A stretch of 10,462 nucleotides of DNA from Chloroflexota bacterium (lineage in GTDB: Bacteria; Chloroflexota; Chloroflexia; Chloroflexales; Kallotenuaceae): NCBI GenBank assembly GCA_019240175.1, contig JAFAYS010000151.1:1-10462 (forward strand). The letters run 5' to 3'. Both the position numbers and the translations under genes were made by a program. The notes under the pieces are model-generated. The model made no database searches, was not told the DNA's origin, and saw nothing but the letters and a program-made list of their open reading frames with translations. This document shows, piece by piece, positions 1 to 6,235 of the stretch (position 1 is its first letter; each line of letters starts with the position of its first letter).

Positions 1-54
1 CAGGTCGCGATGGGCTAGCAATCGCTGAATATGCGGCGAGGTAGCAGCACCTTG

Positions 55-969
55 ATGAATATCTCAATCATTGGTCTCGGCTTAATCGGCGGTTCTCTGG
101 GCCTGGCGCTCAGGGAATCGTCGATTGATGTTGTCGTCACAGGCTGGGATCGCGATCCGGCGGCGATCACCGCAGCTTTAGAGCGCGGCGCGATCGATCA
201 TCCGGCGTTCAAGCTGCGCGAGGCCGTGCGCGACGCCGATCTGGTCGTGGTGGCGACGCCGGTGATGGTCGTTCAGGCGATTTTTAAGCAGATCGCGGCG
301 GATCTCAAGCCCGGCGCGATCGTCAGCGATGTGAGCAGCACCAAGGCGCAGATCGCGGACTGGGCCAGGGAGTCGCTACCGCCACACGTCTCGTTTATCG
401 GCGGACATCCGATGGCTGGCTCTGAGCGGCACGGCGTAGTCAACGCCCGTGTCGATTTGTTTAACAGTGCGGTGTATTGCCTCACGCCCGATGATCGCAC
501 TGCACCCGAGGCACTGGCGACATTGGAAGCGCTGGTCGCCGGCATCGGCGCGCGTCCGCTGTGTCTTTCGGCCAGCGAGCACGACGCCTATGTCGCCGCG
601 GTCAGCCATCTGCCGTTTGTGCTTAGCGCCGCGCTGGCGCAGATCACCACGCAAGACCCGCGTTGGCCCGAGATGAGCGCGCTGGCCGCCACAGGCTATC
701 GCGACCTGACGCGACTGGCCTCAGGCGATCCCGTGATGCATCGCGATATTTGCCTGACCAACGCCGCCGCGATCCAGCCCTGGCTGCGCGACATGGCCGG
801 CTTGCTCAACAGCCTCGCCGATCGCCTGGACGACGCGCACGAGCTGCACGCACTCTTCGACTCAGCCAAGCAGGGCCGCGATGCCTGGCTCCACGAGCGA
901 CAGCGCACGACGGAGCAGGAGCGCAAACCCGACGCGCTGCGCGTTCCCGATCCGGCGCTGAGCATATAA
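55..969 (+). CDS. tyrA: Prephenate dehydrogenase
   Basis: Oxidatively decarboxylates prephenate to 4-hydroxyphenylpyruvate with NAD(P)+, in cytoplasmic tyrosine biosynthesis. The 304-residue protein opens directly with a Rossmann motif GLGLIGGSLG (7-16). It then has VVVATP and DVSSTK strands, the family motif GGHPMAGSE (His118), AVSHLP (His185, at the position of the conserved prephenate-site histidine) and GYRDLTR (214-220), followed by the usual helical dimerisation domain. There is no ACT or chorismate mutase domain, so this is a stand-alone enzyme. I chose ATG 55 because the Rossmann strand starts there. GAGGT at 38-42 is a possible ribosome binding site, though a TTG at 52 is better spaced from it. 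The longer ATG at 31 adds eight residues of no family character. The first 54 bases may hold the end of an upstream gene, but the frame cannot be settled. It converges on the ABC exporter operon. Confidence 0.95.
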   Translation: MNISIIGLGLIGGSLGLALRESSIDVVVTGWDRDPAAITAALERGAIDHPAFKLREAVRDADLVVVATPVMVVQAIFKQIAADLKPGAIVSDVSSTKAQIADWARESLPPHVSFIGGHPMAGSERHGVVNARVDLFNSAVYCLTPDDRTAPEALATLEALVAGIGARPLCLSASEHDAYVAAVSHLPFVLSAALAQITTQDPRWPEMSALAATGYRDLTRLASGDPVMHRDICLTNAAAIQPWLRDMAGLLNSLADRLDDAHELHALFDSAKQGRDAWLHERQRTTEQERKPDALRVPDPALSI

Positions 970-996
970 AAAACAGGGAGGCACTGCGCCTCCCTG
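968..996 (-). terminator. Intrinsic terminator between convergent genes
   Basis: A perfect 9-bp stem (CAGGGAGGC 974-982 with GCCTCCCTG 988-996, loop ACTGC) lies between the ends of tyrA and the ABC operon. The run of six A at 968-973 becomes a U-tract only on the minus strand, so it is a proper terminator for the ABC operon. For tyrA it offers the hairpin without a T-run. The A-run overlaps the tyrA stop codon TAA. Confidence 0.8.
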
Positions 997-1020
997 AACC
1001 AATTGCAGTTCCTCGCCCGC

Positions 1021-2808
1021 CTATGCAACCACCAGCGAGTCGCCGCCTGAAGCGAGCGGCTCAACCTCGCCGTGCCACAGACGCTGCATCTCGTCGCTGC
1101 TCAACAACAGATCGTCAAGCCGGCCCTCGGCCTCGACGCGGCCATCTTTGAGCACGATGATGTGATCGGCGCGGCGCAGTGCGGCCCGGCGGTGCGAGAC
1201 CACCAGGCAGGTCGCCGATTGCCGCTCGAACACGCGCGCCCATAGCAGCCGCTCGGTCTCGACATCCAGCGCGCTCGACAGATCATCAAAGACCAGCAGC
1301 TCGGCATCACGGACGAACATGCGCGCCGCCGCCGCGCGCTGGATCTGCCCGCCCGACAGCTTCACGCCGCGCGTCCCAACGATCGTATCCAGACCGTTTT
1401 CCAGCGCGGGAACGTCGCGCTCCATCACCGCCAGCCGCAGCGCCGCCTCAAGATCGCCGTCTGGCTGGCCCATCAAAATGTTATCGCGCAGGGTGTCACT
1501 GAACAGGCGCGGTACCTGGGGCGTGTAGGCGCTGCGCGGCGGCACAAAGAACGAGGCCGGATCGTCGACCTGCGCGCCATTCCAGCGGATCTCGCCGGAG
1601 TCTTTGGGCAGCAAGCCGAGCAGTGTTCGCAGCAGCGTGGTCTTGCCCGAGCCGATGCGTCCGGTGATAACCGTGAACGAGCCGCGCTCCAACCGGAGAT
1701 CGATCTCCTCGATCCCGCGCTGCGAGCCTGGATGCCGGTAGCTCAGACCGCTGATTGTCAACTGTTCCAGGCGATGCGCATTGGTCTTGGGCGTGTGGGG
1801 CACCTCCGGCAGCGGGCCGTGGGTGTAGGTCGGCGTGGGCTCGATCAGCGCGGCGGGCGACGTGCCTTGTAGCAGTGCAGTCAGCCGATCGAGCGAGACC
1901 GCGACCTGTTTATGACGGGCCAGCTGCTTGCCGACCCAGCGCGGAAAGCCCACGATCCAGCCGATGTAGCTCGCGAAAAGCGTAAAATCGCCGATTGTGA
2001 AGTTGCCGCTCTGCATGGACTGCGCCGAAAGCAGCAGAATCAGGCCGATACCGAGATTGGCCGTGTTCAGATTGAACGAGTCGAGAATCTCGGTGAAGAG
2101 CTGATCCTTGAGCGCCGCCTTTTGCCGCGAGGCGCTCAGCCGCTGGAAATGCGCAATCGCGTGGTCCTCCGCCGACGCGACTTTGAGCGCCTGCACGCCG
2201 CCGAACATCTCGCCGATAAACGCCGTAATGCGGCCCGTCGACTGGCGATTGGCGTTGCGATAGCGCTTGATCCGCGTGCTCATCAGGTGCGTCACCGCCA
2301 CAATCCCGACCAGCGGCAGAAAGACGAAGAGCGTGATCCACGGATTGATGCGCAGCATGATCACCAGCGCGATCACCGCGAAAACGCCCTGGCCCGTGAG
2401 GTCGAGATAGTTGTCGAAGTACATCATAAACTCTTCGACATCATCGCGAAAGCGGCTCACAATCTCGCCCGACGAGTCCGGCAGCGTGCGCGAGCCAGGC
2501 CCCTGAACGATCCAGCGCAGCACGTTGCCGCGCATCAGCGCCGACGCTGTAAACCAGAAGGTCATCCAGAAAAACATCGCCAGATAAAAGACCAGAATCC
2601 GCATGCCCTCGCTAGCGACCAGCAGCGCCAGCAGCGTCCACACACCGAACACCGCCGGAGCATCGCCGGTGAGCGCGTTGAAGATCTCGCGCGTGATCAG
2701 GCCGCCCGCCAGGGGCAGCGTGTAGACGCCGATCCACATGAAAAAGCTCAATGTATAAAGCCAGGGCCGCCAGCGCATCATGTGCCAGCTTGCGACAAAA
2801 GGATTCAT
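1021..2808 (-). CDS. ABC exporter half-transporter, subunit with degenerate ATP site
   Basis: A 595-residue half-transporter with an N-terminal six-helix membrane domain (roughly residues 14-295) and a C-terminal ATPase domain (about 345-580). The ATPase has Walker A GRIGSGKT (383-390), Q-loop Gln431, an intact signature LSGGQ (484-488), Walker B LLVFDD (504-509) and switch His539. The catalytic glutamate after Walker B is aspartate (Asp509). In heterodimeric exporters this marks the subunit that supplies the poorly hydrolysing site, while its good LSGGQ serves the partner's site. The start ATG overlaps the partner's stop codon as ATGA and has a strong GGAGG site (2816-2820) seven bases upstream, so the two are translationally coupled. 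The substrate cannot be told from sequence. The best match of type is BmrC/BmrD-like or TM287/288-like exporters. Confidence 0.9.
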   Translation of the reverse strand: MNPFVASWHMMRWRPWLYTLSFFMWIGVYTLPLAGGLITREIFNALTGDAPAVFGVWTLLALLVASEGMRILVFYLAMFFWMTFWFTASALMRGNVLRWIVQGPGSRTLPDSSGEIVSRFRDDVEEFMMYFDNYLDLTGQGVFAVIALVIMLRINPWITLFVFLPLVGIVAVTHLMSTRIKRYRNANRQSTGRITAFIGEMFGGVQALKVASAEDHAIAHFQRLSASRQKAALKDQLFTEILDSFNLNTANLGIGLILLLSAQSMQSGNFTIGDFTLFASYIGWIVGFPRWVGKQLARHKQVAVSLDRLTALLQGTSPAALIEPTPTYTHGPLPEVPHTPKTNAHRLEQLTISGLSYRHPGSQRGIEEIDLRLERGSFTVITGRIGSGKTTLLRTLLGLLPKDSGEIRWNGAQVDDPASFFVPPRSAYTPQVPRLFSDTLRDNILMGQPDGDLEAALRLAVMERDVPALENGLDTIVGTRGVKLSGGQIQRAAAARMFVRDAELLVFDDLSSALDVETERLLWARVFERQSATCLVVSHRRAALRRADHIIVLKDGRVEAEGRLDDLLLSSDEMQRLWHGEVEPLASGGDSLVVA

Positions 2809-4562
2809 GCTAATACCTCCGCCATTCCGGTCTGCAACAGCTGCGCGAAGCGTGAGTCGGGATCGTCGGCCAGCCGGGCGCGCGGCCCTTCCTCGACGAT
2901 CCGGCCACGCTCCAGCAGCAAAATTTCGTCGGCGCGCTGCACTGTGGCCAGCCGGTGCGCGATGATGATGCCGGTGCGATTCCGCAGCAGCTTATCAACA
3001 GCCCGCTCGATGCGCGCCTCAGTGGCCGGGTCCAGCCGCGACGAGGCCTCGTCCAGGATCACCAGGCCGGGATCTTTCAAAAAGACGCGCGCAAAGGCCA
3101 GCAGCTGGGCCTCACCCGCCGAAACGCTGTTGTTGCCGGCGGCCAGCTCGGTATCCAGACCGTCGGGCAGCGATTGGAGCCAGGGCAACAGCTCAAGATC
3201 GGTCAGCGCCTGCATAATCTGCGCGTCGGAGATCGTGGGATCGAAGAGCGTCAGGTTATCACGCACGGTCGCCTGGAACAGCTGCACATCCTGCGTCACA
3301 ATCCCGATGCGCTGCCGCAGATCGTGCAGTTTGGCCGCGCTCAGCTCCACGCCGCCCAGCCGGATCGCGCCGTCGCTGATGTCATAAAGCCGAAACAGCA
3401 GCCGCGTGAGCGTGGTCTTGCCGCTGCCGGTGCGGCCCAGCAAGCCCAGAACCGTGCCCGGCACCAGCGCAAACGAGATATCCTTGAGCACCGGCGCGTC
3501 GTCGCCATAGCCAAACGTGACGGCATCGAACTCGACCGCCAGCGGACCTGACGGAAACGTTGCGCCGGGTCCATCCGTGATCGTGCTTTGAACCGCGAAC
3601 AGCTCCTGCACGCGTCCAATGCTGGCCGTGGCACGCTGAAACTCTTTGATCTGCTCCGAGATCTGCTCAAGCGGACGGCGTAGCATCTCGGTGTATTGGA
3701 AGAAAAGATAGACCGTGCCGATCGAGATCGCGCCCGCACTGTAGAGATACGCGCCCAGACCCAGTGCCAGCGCGTAGCCCAGCGCGAACATGCCCATCGT
3801 CACAATCCACACCGTCGAGCTGCGCATCGCCGCGCGGTGGGCCAGATGCACGACGTCGCGCATGGTCTGGTAGAGCCGGCGCATCACGTAGCCGCCCGCG
3901 CCGTTCGCCCGCAGATCGTCAAGGCCGGCGATGCGCTCTTCTAGAAAGCCAAACAGCACAGCATGTGCCTGCCGATCGGCGGCCATGCTGTCGACGGCGA
4001 AGTTGCGGATCAGCGTCAGCACCACCAGCGCCAAAAGCGCGAAGAGCGTCAGCGCCGCGCCGATGCGGGCATCTTCCAGAAACAGCACCACCAGCACGCC
4101 GACCATCAGCAGGCCGCTGCCAAAGATTTTGATCACTAGCTGGGAAAAGAACGTGGAGAGCGCGGTGATATCGCCGTCGATGCGCTCGATCAGCTCGCCC
4201 GGCGTGCGGGCATGATGAAAGCTCATGTCGAGGCGCAGGCAGTGCCGTGCCAGATCGCTGCGCAGCAGATTAGTAGCGGTCCAGCCGACCTGCTCGCTGA
4301 GATAGGTCGCGGCGACGGTGACCGCCTGCGAGATCAGCGCCACGGCGATAAACAGCCCGGCCAGCACCAGCAAGCGCTGAAACGAGCCCGCGCCGCTGCC
4401 GGCACTGGTCGCGGTGTCGATGAAGGAGCGTAGAATTTGCGGATTCAGCAGCTGCAGCCCGATGCTGCCAAGTAGCAATGCTGTCAACATCGCGACTTTC
4501 CGGCGCTGCGGTTTGAGATAGGTTGTCAGGAGATCTCGGTAGTGACTCAGCGAGATATTCAT
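2805..4562 (-). CDS. ABC exporter half-transporter, subunit with catalytic ATP site
   Basis: A 585-residue half-transporter, first gene of the exporter pair. The membrane domain covers about residues 20-300 and the ATPase domain about 335-570. Motifs are Walker A GRTGSGKT (376-383), Q-loop Gln424, Walker B VILDE with catalytic Glu505, and switch His536. The signature is non-canonical, VSAGE (480-484) instead of LSGGQ. It therefore carries the mirror-image defect of its partner: its Walker motifs pair with the partner's LSGGQ to make one consensus site, and its own poor signature completes the degenerate site. I chose ATG 4562 because AAAGGA (4569-4574) sits six bases upstream and MNISLSHYRDLL is a typical exporter N-terminus. 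A frame extending to a TTG at 4637 would run through a terminator hairpin and is unlikely. Expression is probably controlled by the attenuator upstream. Confidence 0.92.
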   Translation of the reverse strand: MNISLSHYRDLLTTYLKPQRRKVAMLTALLLGSIGLQLLNPQILRSFIDTATSAGSGAGSFQRLLVLAGLFIAVALISQAVTVAATYLSEQVGWTATNLLRSDLARHCLRLDMSFHHARTPGELIERIDGDITALSTFFSQLVIKIFGSGLLMVGVLVVLFLEDARIGAALTLFALLALVVLTLIRNFAVDSMAADRQAHAVLFGFLEERIAGLDDLRANGAGGYVMRRLYQTMRDVVHLAHRAAMRSSTVWIVTMGMFALGYALALGLGAYLYSAGAISIGTVYLFFQYTEMLRRPLEQISEQIKEFQRATASIGRVQELFAVQSTITDGPGATFPSGPLAVEFDAVTFGYGDDAPVLKDISFALVPGTVLGLLGRTGSGKTTLTRLLFRLYDISDGAIRLGGVELSAAKLHDLRQRIGIVTQDVQLFQATVRDNLTLFDPTISDAQIMQALTDLELLPWLQSLPDGLDTELAAGNNSVSAGEAQLLAFARVFLKDPGLVILDEASSRLDPATEARIERAVDKLLRNRTGIIIAHRLATVQRADEILLLERGRIVEEGPRARLADDPDSRFAQLLQTGMAEVLA

Positions 4563-4603
4563 GCACGATCCTTTCGTTGCCGTCGATTCGGTCGGTGGAC
4601 GCG

Positions 4604-4630
4604 AAAAACCGTGGGCGATGCTTCCCACGG
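4604..4630 (-). terminator. Leader terminator 2 (proximal to the ABC genes)
   Basis: On the minus strand, CCGTGGG (4624-4630) pairs with CCCACGG (4609-4615) around an 8-nt loop, 7 bp, followed by five U (A-run 4604-4608). It lies about 40 bases before the ABC start codon. It must therefore be overridden for the exporter to be made, unless transcription starts after it. Its stem sequence duplicates that of terminator 1. Confidence 0.75.
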
Positions 4631-4670
4631 CTTGCAACGCTGCACCAAATTGGGCGGATCTTCAGGGCGC

Positions 4671-4706
4671 AAAAAAGCCGTGGGCTGCGGAGTGTGTGCC
4701 CACGGC
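4671..4706 (-). terminator. Leader terminator 1 (after the leader ORF)
   Basis: Minus-strand GCCGTGGGC (4698-4706) and GCCCACGGC (4677-4685) form a perfect 9-bp stem with a 12-nt loop. Six U follow (A-run 4671-4676). The stem begins 20 bases after the leader ORF stop codon, which is the spacing expected of an attenuator that senses a ribosome finishing the leader peptide. Confidence 0.85.
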
Positions 4707-4726
4707 GGAGAGTTGACGGTTACAAA

Positions 4727-4816
4727 TCAGCTCTCGTAGGCACACTGCTCCCAGGTACGCTCGCCCAAAGGCGTGGTCTGTACCCATACGGTGCTAGTTG
4801 TGACTACAGTGCTCAT
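4727..4816 (-). CDS. Putative 29-residue leader peptide of the ABC exporter operon
   Basis: A short ORF from ATG (4814-4816) to TGA (4727-4729), starting about 25 bases after the predicted transcription start, with AAAGGA (4828-4833) upstream. The peptide begins MSTVVTTSTVWVQTTP and ends RTWEQCAYES. It has seven Thr, three Ser, four Val and two Trp (11 and 22). It has no signal peptide, no GG-type cleavage motif and no resemblance to a mature toxin that I recognise. Its codons 24-28 form one arm of the antiterminator helix, so its translation would directly control downstream termination. Thr/Ser-rich nascent chains are the kind on which phenicol- and oxazolidinone-class inhibitors stall ribosomes best, so drug sensing is plausible. 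Trp sensing is possible but less consistent with an exporter. A small functional protein or an exported peptide cannot be excluded. No homologue was searched. Confidence 0.65.
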   Translation of the reverse strand: MSTVVTTSTVWVQTTPLGERTWEQCAYES

Positions 4817-4847
4817 CCGTCCGACAATCCTTTACGAACTATGGCCG

Positions 4848-4876
4848 AGTATAGCAGCCGCTTCTACCAGAGTCAA
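4848..4876 (-). promoter_or_regulatory. Sigma70-type promoter of the leader-ABC operon
   Basis: Minus-strand TTGACT (4871-4876), a 17-bp spacer and TATACT (4848-4853), each 5 of 6 to consensus. The predicted transcription start is near 4841, giving a roughly 25-base untranslated leader before the leader-peptide ATG. It lies in the AT-richer gap after holA, for which I see no terminator, so some read-through from holA is possible. Confidence 0.75.
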
Positions 4877-4921
4877 TCATACGAAAGTTGGAGAAATAAA
4901 GACCAATTATGTCAATATCAA

Positions 4922-5920
4922 TTAGCGCCGCGCCGGTGGGCGATTCGCAGCCGATGCCGGGCGCTGGTTGGATGTGCCGCAGGTCTCGGCGACCAGCAGT
5001 TCAAGCGCGGCCTCGGCCTCGATGCGCCCGGTTTTCGACCAGTGATCCAGCTCCACCAGCCGATCATGCAGCTGCAGCAGCGCATCGGATTGGAAGCGGG
5101 CAGCCTGATCCATCGCCTTGCGCACCACGAAGGGCTTTTGCGCCAGCTGTGAAGCGATCTCGTCGGCGCGCAGTCGCTGGTCGGCCAGCTCTTTGACCTG
5201 CAGCAGGATGCGCACCTGCCGCGCGATCATAAACATCAGGTAGATCGCAGCCTGGCCGTCGTCGAGCAGGCCATGCAGCAGCGTCAGCGCCGAGCCGAGC
5301 TGTCGCCCCGCCAGCGCATCCACAAAAGCAAAGACCGAGCTTTCGCCGGTATCCTGCACCAGCAGCCGCACGGCATCCTGCTTGATCGTGCCGCCCGGCG
5401 CGACATACGCCGCCAGCTTTTGCAGCTCGTTGAGCAGCGTGCGGCTCTCGTTGCCGACAAACTCGACCATCAGCGCGCCGGCGTCGGGAGCCAGTTGCAC
5501 CTCTAGCCGCCTGGCGCGATCCTGAAGCCAGCGCTGAAGCTCCGCGCCTTCTTTGGGCAGAAACTCGCGCACGGTAGCATTTTTTTTGAGAAAGGTGAAG
5601 AGCGACGAGCGCTTGTCGAAATCTTCGCGCTCGACAAAGATCAGATCGGTGGTTTCGGGCAACTTCGGTAGATAAGCCTTGATCGCGTCGCGGGTGTCGG
5701 CAGACTTGAGCTGCTTGAGCGCATCCTCCACGATCACCAGCCGCCGCTCCGAGAGAAACGGAAAAGCTTCACAGGCCGACGCCAGCGGATCGGCCTTGAG
5801 CCTGCGGCCTTCCAGCGTCGTCAGGTTGAGATCGGCAAGATCGGCGGGGATCACAGATTTCAGCTCGGCCAGCGCCTCGGCCCGCGCTACCTCGTCCGCG
5901 CCATACAATAAATACAGCAT
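4922..5920 (-). CDS. holA: DNA polymerase III subunit delta
   Basis: The delta subunit of the clamp loader opens the beta sliding clamp so it can be loaded onto primed DNA. The 332-residue product matches the family's usual length. It starts MLYLLYGADE, the HolA N-terminal strand and turn where true ATPases would have a P-loop; no Walker A is present, as expected for delta. Other recognisable stretches are the FPFLSERRLVIVEDA strand-helix, LIFVEREDFDKRS, LLNELQKLAAYV and the C-terminal collar helices near FVVRKAMDQAARF and LELLVAET. The last 15 or so residues are Pro/Ala/Arg-rich and probably disordered. There is no ribosome binding site. Instead a TATAAT box ends five bases before the ATG, so a leaderless mRNA is likely. 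It stands alone between an RNA gene and the ABC operon. Confidence 0.93.
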   Translation of the reverse strand: MLYLLYGADEVARAEALAELKSVIPADLADLNLTTLEGRRLKADPLASACEAFPFLSERRLVIVEDALKQLKSADTRDAIKAYLPKLPETTDLIFVEREDFDKRSSLFTFLKKNATVREFLPKEGAELQRWLQDRARRLEVQLAPDAGALMVEFVGNESRTLLNELQKLAAYVAPGGTIKQDAVRLLVQDTGESSVFAFVDALAGRQLGSALTLLHGLLDDGQAAIYLMFMIARQVRILLQVKELADQRLRADEIASQLAQKPFVVRKAMDQAARFQSDALLQLHDRLVELDHWSKTGRIEAEAALELLVAETCGTSNQRPASAANRPPARR

Positions 5921-5925
5921 ATCTG

Positions 5926-5931
5926 ATTATA
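5926..5931 (-). promoter_or_regulatory. -10 element for a leaderless holA transcript
   Basis: A perfect minus-strand TATAAT ends five bases before the holA ATG, so transcription should begin at or within a base or two of the start codon. No convincing -35 hexamer is found at 16-18 bp; that region is occupied by the upstream terminator hairpin. Confidence 0.55.
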
Positions 5932-5942
5932 CGCGAAAATTT

Positions 5943-5967
5943 AAAAACCCCACCTGAAGCAGGTGAG
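5943..5967 (-). terminator. Terminator of the upstream structured RNA
   Basis: Minus-strand CTCACCTG (5960-5967) and CAGGTGGG (5949-5956) give an 8-bp stem with one G-U and a CUU loop. A G and five U (A-run 5943-5947) follow. It lies 22 bases before the holA ATG and ends the non-coding transcript that starts near 6109. Confidence 0.75.
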
Positions 5968-6109
5968 CTTGTTTTGAAGCCTACCGTCAGGTAGGTGGGT
6001 GCAAGCCGTCCGGTGCAGTGGGCGAACCACGTTCCCATCCGAGTCTCAGCTCCCCTTCAAAACCAATGTAGACTCAAAACATTGTACTCACCTGCGCACA
6101 GCGTAGGGT
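5943..6109 (-). ncRNA. Structured non-coding RNA, 6S-like candidate
   Basis: About 167 nt between a promoter and a terminator, with no credible ORF or ribosome binding site. Predicted pairings on the minus strand: an end-closing helix GCAGGUGAG (6087-6095) with CUCACCUGC (5959-5967), 9 bp; an inner helix GUUUUGAAG (6055-6063) with CUUCAAAAC (5971-5979), 9 bp; a small 6-bp hairpin CCUACC-UGAC-GGUAGG (5980-5995) on the 3' side; and an apical hairpin near 6021-6039 (UGGGAAC/GUUCGCCCA). A long rod with closed ends, an internal bubble and a small hairpin on the 3' strand of the bubble is the general plan of 6S RNA, which binds sigma70-type RNA polymerase. The length fits too. I cannot confirm family membership without a covariance model. 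A riboswitch before holA is an alternative, weakened by holA's own -10 box. Confidence 0.45.
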
Positions 6110-6115
6110 AGCCGT

Positions 6116-6144
6116 ATTGTACCGACCCGGCTACAAAAAGGCAA
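6116..6144 (-). promoter_or_regulatory. Promoter of the structured RNA
   Basis: Minus-strand TTGCCT (6139-6144), a 17-bp spacer and TACAAT (6116-6121), placing the start near 6109. A second TACAAT at 6081-6086 lacks a matching -35 and would truncate the closing helix. Confidence 0.5.
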
Positions 6145-6162
6145 CATTCCGACTCATCGTTT

Positions 6163-6179
6163 CGATCTATCATAGATCG
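6163..6179. repeat. Inverted repeat between divergent transcription units
   Basis: CGATCTA and TAGATCG form perfect 7-bp arms around TCA. The repeat overlaps a plausible plus-strand -10 box (TATCAT, 6168-6173) for the GerW-like gene, though no good -35 accompanies it. It could be a repressor operator or a small hairpin in a leader; nothing decides between these. Confidence 0.35.
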
Positions 6180-6235
6180 GTAGAGATCGAGCGCTGCCAG
6201 TGCTGGCGGCATGCACAAGCGAAAGGATTTCAAGC

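Larger units (their letters stand above)
4604..4745 (-). promoter_or_regulatory. Transcription attenuator with chained alternative pairing
   Basis: Segments are numbered in transcript order. Segment 0 lies inside the leader ORF (4735-4745, GUGUGCCUACG) and pairs with segment 1 (4694-4704, CGUGGGCACAC) over 11 continuous bp with one G-U. Segment 1 (4698-4706) pairs with segment 2 (4677-4685) over 9 bp to form terminator 1. Segment 2 (4677-4684) pairs with segment 3 (4624-4631) over 8 bp. Segment 3 pairs with segment 4 (4609-4615) over 7 bp to form terminator 2. If 0:1 forms, segment 2 is free to take segment 3 and both terminators fail. A ribosome at the leader stop covers segment 0 and leaves 1:2 free to terminate. 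The pairings are read from the sequence; the regulatory outcome is inferred. Confidence 0.7.

Noticed and set aside
1..54. End of an upstream gene before tyrA
   Set aside because: Three frames close within 44 bases (TAG 16-18, TGA 26-28, TAG 42-44). The one ending at 44 leaves a 10-base operon-like gap, but too few codons are present to choose or name it.
1912..3387. A long plus-strand open frame (491 codons)
   Set aside because: It lies antisense to the two ABC genes, is very rich in Arg, His and Gln without domain character, and arises from the codon bias of the real minus-strand genes.
4563..4637. Extending the first ABC gene upstream to TTG 4637
   Set aside because: The added 25 residues have no transporter character and the coding would run through the terminator 2 hairpin; ATG 4562 has its own AAAGGA site.
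4727..4816. RiPP or bacteriocin precursor exported by the ABC pair
   Set aside because: There is no leader-core boundary, GG motif or modification enzyme, and neither transporter has a peptidase domain; overlap with the antiterminator explains the ORF better.
4880..4921. A second promoter for the ABC operon using minus-strand TTGACA near 4909-4914
   Set aside because: The -35 is perfect but nothing like a -10 occurs 16-18 bp downstream.
6021..6045. Cobalamin-type riboswitch motifs (GGGAA and CCCACUG) in the structured RNA
   Set aside because: Only short fragments match, the order and spacing of conserved boxes do not, and the downstream gene is holA.
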